34,956 nucleotides of DNA from Opitutaceae bacterium (lineage in GTDB: Bacteria; Verrucomicrobiota; Verrucomicrobiia; Opitutales; Opitutaceae): positions 1 to 34,956 of the forward strand of contig JAHCLN010000019.1 in the NCBI GenBank assembly GCA_026125215.1. Reading direction: 5' to 3'. A program made the position numbers and the translations under genes. Under the pieces are notes generated by a model. It had not been told where the DNA came from. It did not search any database and worked only from the letters and a program-made list of their open reading frames with translations. Positions 1 to 8,099 of this stretch are shown one piece after another (within the stretch, counting starts at the first letter, position 1; each line of letters opens with the position of its first letter).

Positions 1-1689
1 CGCCGCGTGCGGACCGAGGTGGAGAGCCTGCTCACCCGCAGCCGCGACCGGGGCTACCACAACCTCGACGAGGCCGTGTATCGTTTTTATGCGGCCCGGT
101 TGGAGAATGTCTCCGCCGTCGCCGAACTCGTGGATCTGGTGCGTGAAAGAAAGGCGGCGGATCCGCGTTTTCTCGAAATGACCGCGGCGGACCTGCAGGG
201 CGACGAGGCACCGGTGCCCGATGCGGCGGCCTTCCCGGCGAGCCTGCCGCTCGACAACCGTGCCCTGCCGCTCAACTACGCCTACAGGCCCGGCGGGCAG
301 GAGGACGGGGTGACGTTGGAGGTAAACGTGCGCGAGGCGGCGGCGCTCACGCCCGCCGCGCTCGACTGGGCCGTGCCCGGGCACCTGGAGGCAAAGGTGG
401 AGCACTACCTCCGCACGCTGCCCAAGGAGCTGCGGCGTGCCTTCGTGCCCCTGGCGACCACCGCGCAGCGGGTGGCGCAGCAGCTCGCCCAGCGCGACCG
501 GCTCACCGGGCGGCGCGAAACCCTGACGGCAGCCCTCGCGGCGCAGCTGCGGGAAACCCACCGGGTGGCCGTCGAGCCCGCGCTCTGGGCGGACAAGCCC
601 CTGCCGGATTACCTGCGCGTGCGGGTCCGGGTTCTCGACGACAACGGCCGCGAATTGGCGGCAAGTCGGGAGTTGCCCGAGATTCAGGCCGCGCTGGAGC
701 ATCATCGGCGCACGGCCAGCGCGGCCTTGGCCCGCGAGGAGCCCGTGGCCTGGCGCCGCGCCCGGGCGCAGTGGGAGAAGCCGGAGCAGGAGGAATGGAC
801 CTTCGGCGAGGTGCCGGCGCAGGTGCAGGTGGCCGAGCAGGCGGGCGTGCCCGTGCTGGCTTATCCCGGGCTTGTGGCCCAGCCGCTCGGAGTCGGCCTG
901 CGCCTGTTCAAGACCGCCACCGAAGCGCAGACCGCCACGCGCGAGGGGCTGGCCGCGTTGCTCGGGCAAAAGCTGCGCTACGATCTCGGCTGGTTGGAAC
1001 GCGACCTCAAAGCCCTGCGCGAGTTGGGCCCCTTGACGGCGACCCTGGTGCCCGTGCGCGAGCTGCAGGTTCATGCGCTTCAATCCGTCCGCGCCTGGGT
1101 TTGCGATCCGGGGCGCGTGCGCGCCCTCACCGCGGCGGCCTTTGCCACCGCAGTGGCCGGAGCCAAAGCCGATCTGCGCGGCTTGGTCCCGCGGCTTGCG
1201 GACCTGTTGCGTGAAATCCTGGAACTGCGGCAGGCCCTGTTGGTTCATCCCCAGCCCTATGAGGGACTCGAGCGCGATGTCGCCCGGCTGCTGCCGGCGG
1301 ATTTTCTCGCGGTTACGCCCCATCCGCAGCTCGCGCATTTACCGCGTTATCTGAAGGCCATGCGGCTGCGGGCCGACCGCTGGCGGCAGAACCCGGCGAA
1401 GGACGCGGAACGCGCCCGGCAGCTCGCGCCCTATCTGCCGGCGGCGGCCCGGCCGGACGCGGGCCGGCTTCGCTGGCTGGTGGAGGAATTTCGGGTGAGC
1501 CTGTTTGCGCAGGAGCTGGGCACGGCGGAGCCGGTCTCGCCGGTGAAACTCGACCGGTTGCTGGCGGAAGCGACCGGCCGGGCGGCCCCGGCTTCCGTGC
1601 CGCCGCCGGTGCGGCCGCTCACGGCCCCGGCGGCCAAAACTGCGCCGGTCAAAAGCCTCGGTGCGCTCGACCGGCTCTTCAAAAAATAG
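1..1689 (+). CDS. hrpA: ATP-dependent RNA helicase HrpA, C-terminal part (5' end outside window)
   Basis: The frame is open to the left edge, so this is the 3' part of a larger gene; the GTG at position 7 is not a true start. The roughly 560 visible residues resemble the long C-terminal region (DUF3418) that follows the DEAH helicase core in bacterial HrpA proteins. Recognisable stretches are LPLNYAYRPGG, a W-VPG segment, and LPKELRRAFVPL, in the usual order. The DEAH helicase motifs themselves must lie upstream. HrpA is a cytoplasmic RNA helicase linked to mRNA processing and rescue of stalled ribosomes; that role is known for the family and is not visible here. The end is rich in Ala and Pro, then closes with a short basic tail. 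The next gene follows after about 90 bases. Confidence 0.85.
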   Translation, partial: RRVRTEVESLLTRSRDRGYHNLDEAVYRFYAARLENVSAVAELVDLVRERKAADPRFLEMTAADLQGDEAPVPDAAAFPASLPLDNRALPLNYAYRPGGQEDGVTLEVNVREAAALTPAALDWAVPGHLEAKVEHYLRTLPKELRRAFVPLATTAQRVAQQLAQRDRLTGRRETLTAALAAQLRETHRVAVEPALWADKPLPDYLRVRVRVLDDNGRELAASRELPEIQAALEHHRRTASAALAREEPVAWRRARAQWEKPEQEEWTFGEVPAQVQVAEQAGVPVLAYPGLVAQPLGVGLRLFKTATEAQTATREGLAALLGQKLRYDLGWLERDLKALRELGPLTATLVPVRELQVHALQSVRAWVCDPGRVRALTAAAFATAVAGAKADLRGLVPRLADLLREILELRQALLVHPQPYEGLERDVARLLPADFLAVTPHPQLAHLPRYLKAMRLRADRWRQNPAKDAERARQLAPYLPAAARPDAGRLRWLVEEFRVSLFAQELGTAEPVSPVKLDRLLAEATGRAAPASVPPPVRPLTAPAAKTAPVKSLGALDRLFKK

Positions 1690-1775
1690 CGGAGCTTTTT
1701 CGCGGCCGGCGGGCTTTTGCGGTTGTGGCTGCGGCAAATGCGCCCTAACTTCGGGGCAACCCCTTCAAGTTGCCC

Positions 1776-2213
1776 ATGAATGCATCCGTTTCCATCCTGC
1801 TGGAACGCAAAGGTTCCGCCGTCCACACTCTCGCCCCGTCCGCTTCCGTTGCCGAGGCCGTGCAATTGATGAACAAGGCCCGGATCAGTTCGGTGATTAT
1901 CACCGAAAGCGAACGTCTGGCGGGTATCTTTACCGAACGCGATGTGCTGCGCCGGGTGGTCGGCGAAAGCCTCGATCCCAAGACCACGCCGGTCAGCAGT
2001 GTCATGTCGGCCGGGGTCGCGACGATCAATCCCGGCACCTCCATCGATGAGGCATTGGACATTTTCAACCGGCGGGGCTGCCGCCACCTGCCCGTGCTCG
2101 ACGGGGACCGCATCGTCGGGCTGATTTCCGTCGGCGACATTTCCCGCTGGCTGTCCGAAGTGCACCGGGCCGAGGCCGAGCAGTTGAAGAACTACATCAG
2201 CGGCGGCTTCTAA
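1776..2213 (+). CDS. Tandem CBS-domain protein
   Basis: A 145-residue protein made almost entirely of two CBS domains (about 8-65 and 75-135). The typical ends are visible: ITESERLAGIFTERDVLRR closes the first domain and LDGDRIVGLISVGDISRW closes the second. CBS pairs bind adenosyl ligands such as AMP, ATP or SAM and act as energy or redox sensors, alone or with a partner. No enzymatic domain is attached, so the protein is probably a stand-alone regulatory subunit; its partner is unknown. An in-frame TTG lies two codons upstream, but ATG at 1776 is preferred. It reads in the same direction as hrpA and the hydrolase downstream, with a GC-rich hairpin between it and the latter. Confidence 0.85.
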   Translation: MNASVSILLERKGSAVHTLAPSASVAEAVQLMNKARISSVIITESERLAGIFTERDVLRRVVGESLDPKTTPVSSVMSAGVATINPGTSIDEALDIFNRRGCRHLPVLDGDRIVGLISVGDISRWLSEVHRAEAEQLKNYISGGF

Positions 2214-2243
2214 GCCGACGTCGGTTTGACGCCGACCGTCGGC
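2214..2243 (+). terminator. Imperfect GC-rich hairpin after the CBS gene
   Basis: Directly after the TAA stop, GCCGACG-T-CGG can pair with CCG-ACC-GTCGGC around a short loop that contains TTTGACG. There is no T-run, so it may be a weak or Rho-assisted terminator or an RNA-stabilising structure. The TTGACG in the loop could also be a -35 box for the next gene, but no good -10 box follows. Confidence 0.35.
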
Positions 2244-2262
2244 CGGCTTCATTCGCGGGACC

Positions 2263-3054
2263 ATGAAATTCCCCGTTATGTTTCTTTTGCTCGCGGCGCT
2301 GGCGCTGCCGGCCCAGGCGAAAATCGTCACCCGGGCGGTGACCTACGAACATGACGGCGTGCCGCTGAAGGGCTGGCTCGCCTACGACGAACAGGCCGCG
2401 GCGGCGGGCGCCCGGCCCGGTGTGCTGGTGGTGCACGAATGGTGGGGCTTGGAAGGCTTTGCCAGGGAGCGGGCCGAGGCGGTGGCCGCTCTCGGTTACG
2501 TGGCCTTTGCGATCGACATGTATGGCGCTGGGGTGACGGCCGACCACCCCGGGCGGGCCGGCGAACTGGCCGGGCAGTTTTATGGCAAACCGCTGATGGC
2601 CGCCCGTGCCCGGGCAGGTTTGGACACGCTGCTGGCGACCGGCTTGGTGGACGGGGAGCGGGTGGGCTGCATCGGCTTTTGTTTTGGCGGCGCGGTGGCC
2701 CAGGCGCTGGCCTACAGCGGTGCGCCGCTGGCGGGCATCGTGAGTTTCCACGGCAGCCTGCTGCCCGCCTCGGCCGAGGCGGCGCAGCGCAACCGGGCGC
2801 GCTTCCTCATCTGCCATGGCGCGGCGGACAAATTCATCTCCAAGGAAAATCTCGACGGCTTCATCCGCTCGCTGGATGACGGCGGCTTTGATTACCAGTT
2901 CATCAGCTATGCCGGCGGCCTGCATGCCTTCATGAACCCGGGTTCGGATGCCGTGCGCGAGCGGCACGGGCTGGACATTGCCTATCATCCGGTGGCCGCC
3001 CGCCGCGCTTGGGAACACATGCGGGTCTTCCTGTCGGAGATTTTCGCGCGGTGA
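2263..3054 (+). CDS. Secreted dienelactone hydrolase family protein
   Basis: An alpha/beta hydrolase of 263 residues with a signal peptide (basic start, hydrophobic stretch, cleavage near AQA-K at about residue 19). Dienelactone hydrolase marks are present: HEWWG at 58-62, the nucleophile elbow GFCFGG with Cys140, Asp189 in HGAADKF, and His221 in GGLHAF. This is a Cys-Asp-His triad as in the DLH family, rather than the Ser type of most esterases. Members hydrolyse dienelactones or other small esters and lactones; the natural substrate cannot be told here. The signal peptide indicates a periplasmic role, unlike the cytoplasmic catechol-pathway enzymes. The lipoprotein gene starts 8 bases after the stop, so the two are probably co-transcribed. 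Confidence 0.9.
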   Translation: MKFPVMFLLLAALALPAQAKIVTRAVTYEHDGVPLKGWLAYDEQAAAAGARPGVLVVHEWWGLEGFARERAEAVAALGYVAFAIDMYGAGVTADHPGRAGELAGQFYGKPLMAARARAGLDTLLATGLVDGERVGCIGFCFGGAVAQALAYSGAPLAGIVSFHGSLLPASAEAAQRNRARFLICHGAADKFISKENLDGFIRSLDDGGFDYQFISYAGGLHAFMNPGSDAVRERHGLDIAYHPVAARRAWEHMRVFLSEIFAR

Positions 3055-3062
3055 TCCGGCCG

Positions 3063-3542
3063 ATGCATCCCCGCCGGGCCGTCGTGGTGGTCGCGCTGGC
3101 GACCGTCGGCGCGGCCCTGCCGGGCTGCCTCGCTTTCAAAGCGGCACACGCGACCGGCGAACTCGCCGCCAACACGGTGATCGTGGCGGGCAAGACCGGG
3201 AGTGCCGCGGTGAAGGCCACCGGCCGGGTGGCCACCAGCGCGCTCAACAGCAGCGGCGCCCTCACCGCGACCGGCATCGAATCGCTGGCCGCCCTGGCGC
3301 AGGCGGGCATGGTCACCTTCGTGGACGTGGCGACCGGCACCATCGTGCGCGTGCCGTGGAGCGAGGGCATGAGCCTGCAAACGGCCGGGGCCGCGGCCGA
3401 GATCGCCCTGGCGGGCCGTGCCATCGACCTCGTGCGCGACGGCCGGCTGGTTTATTCCGCCGCCCGCCGGCTGGCGGCGGATCCGCGGCTGGAGGCCGGG
3501 GATGTCGTGCGTCTGGCCGGGCGTATTGCCCGTCAGCGTTGA
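3063..3542 (+). CDS. Small predicted lipoprotein, unknown function
   Basis: The reading frame opens further upstream, but ATG at 3063 gives a basic start, a hydrophobic core and a lipobox (LPGC, Cys at about residue 22), so this start is chosen. The mature part of about 138 residues has an Ala/Thr/Gly-rich segment of alternating small residues (about 30-80), then a mixed region that includes FVDVATGTIVRVPW. No family is recognised. It follows the dienelactone hydrolase gene by 8 bases and is likely in the same transcript. Its last 10 bases overlap the end of the convergent ABC ATPase gene. It is probably anchored to a membrane on the periplasmic side. Confidence 0.7.
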   Translation: MHPRRAVVVVALATVGAALPGCLAFKAAHATGELAANTVIVAGKTGSAAVKATGRVATSALNSSGALTATGIESLAALAQAGMVTFVDVATGTIVRVPWSEGMSLQTAGAAAEIALAGRAIDLVRDGRLVYSAARRLAADPRLEAGDVVRLAGRIARQR

Positions 3543-4318
3543 GCGATTTCGAGCCGGAGGCCGTGCCGGCTCCGGGTGAGCCGCACCCGGCGGCCGAAGA
3601 CGGCCGAAAGATTTTTGGAGTTCAACACCCGGGCGCGGGCGCCCGCCGCCACCACCCGGCCGCCGCGCAACAGCAGCGCATGGGTGAAGGCCGGCGTGAT
3701 CTCCTCGACATGATGGGTGACCAGCACAAGGGCCGGCCCCCGCTGCCGGCCGGCCAGTCGGTTGACCAGCGCGAGAAAATCCTCGCGCGCCACGGGATCG
3801 AGGCCGGCACAGGGCTCGTCGAGGATGAGCAACTGCGGCCGGGCCATCAGGGCGCGGGCGATGAGCACGCGCTGGCGTTCACCCTGCGAGAGATGTTGCC
3901 ACTCGCGGCGGGCGAGGGCCGTGGCGCCGACCAGCCGCAGCAGCTTGCGTGCGGCGGCGCGGTCGGCGGCCGTCACCCGCGCCCAGAGGTCGAGCTGGGC
4001 GAATTTGCCGCTGACCACCGTGTCGATCGCAGTTTCACAAAGCGGGATGAGGCCGCCGAAGGAGTGGGTGACGACCCCGATTAGCAGCCGCAGTTGCCGC
4101 CAGTCGCTTTCGCCAAACACCTCGCCGAGCAGACGGATGCCGCCGCGGGTCGGCGCGAGGTAGCCGGTAAGAGCCCGGAGCAGCGAGGTCTTGCCGGAGC
4201 CGTTGGCGCCCAGGATCACCCAGTGCTGGCCGCGCTCCACGCGCCAGTGCACGCGGTTGAGAATGGAGGTGGCGCCGCGCTGCACGCGGAGATCGTGGAC
4301 TTCCAGAATCGGGGTCAT
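3533..4318 (-). CDS. ABC transporter ATP-binding protein
   Basis: A 261-residue ABC ATPase. It has Walker A GANGSGKT at 37-44, the signature LSQGE at 143-147, Walker B LLILDEP at 163-169, and the switch His in LVTHH. The start at 4318 (MTPILEVHDL) is chosen because the upstream extension of the same frame is Arg-rich and lacks domain character. The sequence resembles the YlmA/ModF-like group of single-domain ATPases (THSFGGLIP, HVEEITPAFTHALLL). No permease gene lies beside it, so the transport partner, if there is one, is elsewhere; the substrate cannot be predicted. The gene faces the lipoprotein gene and is divergent from the EEP gene, with 112 bases between their starts. Confidence 0.9.
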   Translation of the reverse strand: MTPILEVHDLRVQRGATSILNRVHWRVERGQHWVILGANGSGKTSLLRALTGYLAPTRGGIRLLGEVFGESDWRQLRLLIGVVTHSFGGLIPLCETAIDTVVSGKFAQLDLWARVTAADRAAARKLLRLVGATALARREWQHLSQGERQRVLIARALMARPQLLILDEPCAGLDPVAREDFLALVNRLAGRQRGPALVLVTHHVEEITPAFTHALLLRGGRVVAAGARARVLNSKNLSAVFGRRVRLTRSRHGLRLEIAQR

Positions 4319-4430
4319 GCGCCGGGCAGCTTGCGCGCGGCGGGGCGGGCTGGTCAACCGTGCCGGCATCCAGCCGGCGCGGGGCGCAATTTCCCTTTTC
4401 CTCGGCCGGGTTTGCCGGCACGTTGCCGCC

Positions 4431-5915
4431 ATGTTCCGCCTGTGGTGTCTCCTTCTGGTTCTCGCCCCCGTCCTCGGCGCGCGGCCCTTCATGGTCGTGG
4501 TTTACAACGTCGAGAATCTTTTCGATGCGGACGGCTCGGCGCTGTTCGAGGACTACCAGCCCGCGCGCTACAGCCGGGCGCACGTCCTCACGAAGCTGCA
4601 GAACATCACCCGCACGCTGGCGCTTTTCGAGAAAGGCCGCGGCCCCGACATCATCCTGTTGCAGGAACTCGAGGTTGACCTGAGTGACGGCGCCGCCCTG
4701 CCGGACTACGCCGACATCCTGCGCCGGCACGCCCACCACCGGATCACGGACATGCTGGGCGAGGCGTTCACGCCGGCGATCGCCGATCTGCCGGCCGAGG
4801 CGCTGCTGCTCAAGGCGCTGCACGATGCCGGGCTAACCGGTTACACCGTGGTCCGGCCCGACAATATCAAGCCGCCCGACAGCCGCGGCCCGCTGGCCCA
4901 GCGCTGCTTGGTGCTTACGCGTTTCCCGGTGAAGCACAGCCGGGTTTACCCGACGCCGGATGCCCGGCCGATCCACGAGGTGCTGGTCGAGGTGGAGGGC
5001 GCGCCGCTCTACCTTTTCAACAACCACTGGAAGTCCGGCGCGAGCAACCCCGAGACGGAGGGTGCCCGCATCGCCAACGCCCGCACGCTGCGCACCCGGC
5101 TGGACGAGATCCTCCAGGCCGACCCCAACGCCGACATTATCATCGGCGGCGACCTCAACTCCCAATACAACCAGAAGCAGCGCTACCCGCGCATGAAGGA
5201 AACCGGCATCAACGACGTGCTCGGTTCGCAGGGCAACGAGCTGGCGGTGCGCGGCCCGACGCGCGACCTCTACAACCTCTGGTTCGAACTGCCGCCGGAC
5301 GAACGCGGCAGCGATGTCTTCCGCGGGGAGTGGGGCACGCTCATGCACCTGATCGTGTCGCGCGGGCTCTACGACTACCGCGGCGTGCAATACGTGGACA
5401 ACTCCTTCGGCGTCGCGAAAGTCCGCGGCCTCAACATGGACGACACGGGCCTGCCCATCCGCTGGTCCTTCGACGGACCCGCCGGCTCCGGCTTTTCCGA
5501 TCACTTTCCCGTTTACGCCAAGTTCACCGTGGTGCGGGACAACCGGCCCGACCGCTACCTCGCGCTGCGCGACGCCTCGGTCGAGAGCATGCCCTCCACC
5601 CATTCGGTGGACTACGCCAAGGTGGACCTGCCGAAAGTCGCGCTCGACCCCGCACAGCTGCCGTCCGGCGCCGCGTTGCGCGACGGCACGCACACCGGCA
5701 GGATCTTCCGCATCGAGGGTCCGGTGGGCAAGGGCCGGCGGCTGACCGTCGAGGTGCGCGGCGATCTCTACGACGTGTGGAGCTTCGACCAGGAACTGCG
5801 CGCCCGCCTCCGGAAAGAGCACAAGGCCGGGGAAACGATCCGCTTTTACGGCGAACTCGGCCAATACCGGGGGCGCTGGCAGTTCATCATCCGCGACGCA
5901 AGCTGGGCCAAATGA
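4431..5915 (+). CDS. Secreted endonuclease/exonuclease/phosphatase family protein with C-terminal OB-like domain
   Basis: A 494-residue protein. ATG at 4431 is chosen because it begins a signal peptide (hydrophobic run to about residue 16, LGA). The EEP (DNase I-like) fold is shown by NVEN at 26-29, LLQELE, FNNHWKSG, IIGGDLNSQ and a late GFSDHFPVYA, which supply the metal-binding Glu, Asp/Asn and His residues. Family members cut phosphodiester bonds in nucleic acids or remove phosphates from lipids and nucleotides; the substrate is not defined by the sequence. After about residue 400 comes a beta-rich region (IFRIEGPVGKGRRL to GRWQFIIRDASW) that looks like a small OB fold, an inference that would suit nucleic acid binding. 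Its stop overlaps the next start (ATGA). Confidence 0.88.
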   Translation: MFRLWCLLLVLAPVLGARPFMVVVYNVENLFDADGSALFEDYQPARYSRAHVLTKLQNITRTLALFEKGRGPDIILLQELEVDLSDGAALPDYADILRRHAHHRITDMLGEAFTPAIADLPAEALLLKALHDAGLTGYTVVRPDNIKPPDSRGPLAQRCLVLTRFPVKHSRVYPTPDARPIHEVLVEVEGAPLYLFNNHWKSGASNPETEGARIANARTLRTRLDEILQADPNADIIIGGDLNSQYNQKQRYPRMKETGINDVLGSQGNELAVRGPTRDLYNLWFELPPDERGSDVFRGEWGTLMHLIVSRGLYDYRGVQYVDNSFGVAKVRGLNMDDTGLPIRWSFDGPAGSGFSDHFPVYAKFTVVRDNRPDRYLALRDASVESMPSTHSVDYAKVDLPKVALDPAQLPSGAALRDGTHTGRIFRIEGPVGKGRRLTVEVRGDLYDVWSFDQELRARLRKEHKAGETIRFYGELGQYRGRWQFIIRDASWAK

Positions 5916-6277
5916 AGCGCATCAAAGTTTACACCTACGCCAACTGCGACACCTGCCGTCGCGCCGTCAAATGGCTGCGGGCCCGGGGTTTCGTTTTCGA
6001 TGAGATTCCCATCCGCGAAACCCCGCCGGCGTCCGCGGAGCTGCGCGCCATGCTGACGGCGCAGAACGGCGAACTGCGCCGGCTGTTCAACACCTCGGGC
6101 AAGGATTACCGGGAAGCCAGGCTTGGTGAAAAACTGCCGGCCATGACCGTCGATGCCGCGCTCGCGCTGCTGGCGGGCAACGGCAACCTGGTGAAGCGCC
6201 CCTTTCTGCTCGGGCCCGGCGTGGCGCTGACGGGCTTTGACGAGGCGGCTTGGGCCCGGTCGCTCGTTCGCGCATGA
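5912..6277 (+). CDS. ArsC/Spx-family thioredoxin-fold protein
   Basis: A 121-residue protein of the arsenate reductase/Spx family. The start KVYTYANCDTC has a CxxC at Cys12-Cys15, followed by RAVKWLRARG; the middle has LFNTSGKDYRE, and VKRPFLLG matches the family's conserved K-RP block. Stand-alone members of this type (YffB/ArsC-like) are thiol-disulfide or glutathione-linked reductases of uncertain substrate. No ars operon genes are nearby, so an arsenate role is not supported. The ATG overlaps the TGA of the EEP gene, and its own TGA overlaps the ATG of the next gene, so the three are translationally coupled. Confidence 0.88.
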   Translation: MKRIKVYTYANCDTCRRAVKWLRARGFVFDEIPIRETPPASAELRAMLTAQNGELRRLFNTSGKDYREARLGEKLPAMTVDAALALLAGNGNLVKRPFLLGPGVALTGFDEAAWARSLVRA

Positions 6278-6810
6278 GCCACCGCCCGGCCAATCTCATC
6301 GAGCTGCGGTTGCGCGACCTCGCGCAGCTCTTCAACTCGCTCGATCCTTCCCCGTTTCACGACCGCGACCTGGATGCGGCGGCCGAGGCTTTTATCGTCG
6401 AATGGGCGCGTGAGCTGCCGGCCGGCCGTGAGTTCGAGCTGGTGATCCACCTCGCCGCGCCGCCGGCGCCGGACCGGGCGGCCGGCCTGCAGGAGGCCAT
6501 CCACAATTATTTCGACAACCGGCTGCTGTCCGCGCGGGCCCGCCTGCGGCGTCTTTTCCGGATCGGCCGGTGGAGTCTGCTGGTCGGAGTCGTGTTCCTG
6601 ACCTTTTGCCTGACCCTCAGCGGGCTCATCGGCCGGCTGAGCGACAGCCCGCTGCTGGACACGCCCCGTCTGGTGCTCGACATCCTCGGTTGGGTCGCGC
6701 TCTGGCGTCCGCTGGAGATCTTCCTTTTCGAGTGGTGGCCGCTGCGTGACGACATCCGCATGTATGAGCGCTTGGCAAGGATGCCGGTGCGCCTGATGCT
6801 TCCGGCCTGA
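6274..6810 (+). CDS. Small predicted membrane protein
   Basis: A 178-residue protein whose ATG overlaps the upstream TGA (ATGA at 6274). The first 95 residues are soluble and acidic (NLIELRLRDLAQLFNSLDPSPFHDRDLD). Two hydrophobic segments follow: about 108-128 (WSLLVGVVFLTFCLTLSGLIG) and about 140-155, the latter containing ILGWVALWRPLEIFLFEWWPL. The pattern SLDPSPFHDRDLD near the start suggests a conserved family of unknown function found in many proteobacteria and verrucomicrobia; I do not recognise a named activity. The gene is coupled to the ArsC-like gene, and the small gene downstream starts 4 bases after its stop. Confidence 0.8.
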   Translation: MSHRPANLIELRLRDLAQLFNSLDPSPFHDRDLDAAAEAFIVEWARELPAGREFELVIHLAAPPAPDRAAGLQEAIHNYFDNRLLSARARLRRLFRIGRWSLLVGVVFLTFCLTLSGLIGRLSDSPLLDTPRLVLDILGWVALWRPLEIFLFEWWPLRDDIRMYERLARMPVRLMLPA

Positions 6811-6814
6811 AACC

Positions 6815-7060
6815 ATGAATCCGCTCCAACACACCGCCCGCTGGCTGGCGCAACATGCCGGCTTCCCGGCGCGCCGCCTGCCCGAGGCCGCGGAGCGCCT
6901 GTTGTGCCTGGCCGCCCTGGCGGCCGTGACCGAGGATTCGGCCGCCACCGGGCCCAAGCTGTTCGAGCGCCGGGTCGGCCCGCAGACCGCCTCGCAGAAG
7001 GCCCACGCGATGCGCCGGTCCCGCGTTCACTTCAAGACCGACAACAGCGCGAAGGTGTGA
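6815..7060 (+). CDS. Small hypothetical protein, 81 aa
   Basis: This short frame starts with ATG 4 bases after the upstream membrane-protein gene and is most likely the last member of that run. The product is Ala/Arg-rich and basic at its end, with one mildly hydrophobic helix (about 28-40, ERLLCLAALAAV). There are no metal, membrane or enzyme motifs. Its coding status rests on position, ATG start and codon bias like its neighbours. It could be a small DNA- or RNA-binding protein, but nothing shows this. Confidence 0.5.
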   Translation: MNPLQHTARWLAQHAGFPARRLPEAAERLLCLAALAAVTEDSAATGPKLFERRVGPQTASQKAHAMRRSRVHFKTDNSAKV

Positions 7061-7108
7061 ACGGGGTGTAACTTTTTGTCGGCCGGGCGTGTTCTTCAGT
7101 TATCTCCC

Positions 7109-7999
7109 ATGAAAATCCTCACCTCCGCCCTCGCGGCCGGTTTGCTCGGGTTTTTGCCCGTCGCCACCCAGGCCAAAATCGAACGTCTGGTCGAAAAATC
7201 CTTCCCGGTGTCGCCCGGCGCCAATCTGAAGGTGTCCACCGAGGGCGGACACATCACCCTGAAGACCGGCGCAGACTCGACCGTGACCATCATCGCCCGA
7301 CAAAAGATCCGGGCCGCCAGCGAGGCGGAGGCCGATGAGCTGCTGCAGGAGCTCGAGCTGACTATGGAGCAGACGGCGGACGGCATTGCCGCGGCCGCCA
7401 AATATCCCGCCCGCAAGTCGGGCTGGAGCTACGGCCGCCGGCCGGTGCAGGTGGATTTCGAGATTACCGCTCCGGCGGCACTTAACGCCGAGTTGCGCAC
7501 CAGCGGGGGCAACATCGAGGTCGGCGACCTGACGGGCACGCTCAGCGCCCGCACCTCCGGCGGCAATATCCGGCTCGGCCACATGGCCGGGGAAACCACC
7601 GCCCGCACCAGCGGAGGCAACGTTACTTTGGAGCAGGCTTCCGGCCCGGCGGAATTGCGGACCAGCGGCGGCCACATCAAAGCCCTGCAGATCGGTCATT
7701 CCCTGCGCGCCCACACCAGCGGCGGTCACGTCACGGTCGGATTTTCCGGACCGTTGCAGGCGGACAGCTCGCTCAGCACCAGTGGCGGCCATATCAAGGT
7801 GACCGTCACGCCGGCGGCGGCATTCCGGCTCGACGCGGCGACCAGCGGCGGCCGCGTCAGCGCCGAGGGCGTTACGATCGCTTTGGGCAAGACGAGCCGC
7901 ACGCGGCTGGAAGGCGATGTCAACGGCGGCGGACCTTTGCTCAAGCTGCGCACTTCCGGCGGGCATGTGAATGTCGCCGTGGAGCCGGCCGGCCGCTGA
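7109..7999 (+). CDS. Secreted DUF4097-type beta-helical adhesin-like protein
   Basis: A 296-residue protein. ATG at 7109 begins a signal peptide (KILTSALAAGLLG, cleavage near TQA-K). The mature protein is a run of short repeats centred on TSGGN or TSGGH, about every 18-22 residues from about 130 to 285, each followed by a hydrophobic beta strand (IEVGDL, IRLGHM, VTLEQA, HVTVGF, IKVTVT). This matches the DUF4097/DUF2807 class of right-handed beta-helical, surface or periplasmic proteins. No enzymatic residues are known for the class. A second member follows about 100 bases downstream, pointing to a local duplication. Confidence 0.85.
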   Translation: MKILTSALAAGLLGFLPVATQAKIERLVEKSFPVSPGANLKVSTEGGHITLKTGADSTVTIIARQKIRAASEAEADELLQELELTMEQTADGIAAAAKYPARKSGWSYGRRPVQVDFEITAPAALNAELRTSGGNIEVGDLTGTLSARTSGGNIRLGHMAGETTARTSGGNVTLEQASGPAELRTSGGHIKALQIGHSLRAHTSGGHVTVGFSGPLQADSSLSTSGGHIKVTVTPAAAFRLDAATSGGRVSAEGVTIALGKTSRTRLEGDVNGGGPLLKLRTSGGHVNVAVEPAGR

Positions 8000-8099
8000 G
8001 CATCTCCGCCGGGCGTAGTTCTACTTAGGCTGCAGGAGTAATCCTACCGAGCGCCATGGGCTTGTGCCCGCCCGCTGGGGCCCGCGATGCTAACGGCGA

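Noticed and set aside
5912..6277. Arsenate reductase as a specific function
   Set aside because: No arsenic resistance genes are nearby; the CxxC type and family spread do not allow the substrate to be assigned.
7500..7860. Repeats every 55-66 bases as a possible CRISPR array
   Set aside because: They are in-frame TSGG codon repeats of a beta-helical protein, with no constant-length spacers.
8015..8024. GTAGTTCTAC palindrome between the DUF4097 genes
   Set aside because: It is only 10 bases long with no second copy nearby, so it is too short to support an operator or REP call.
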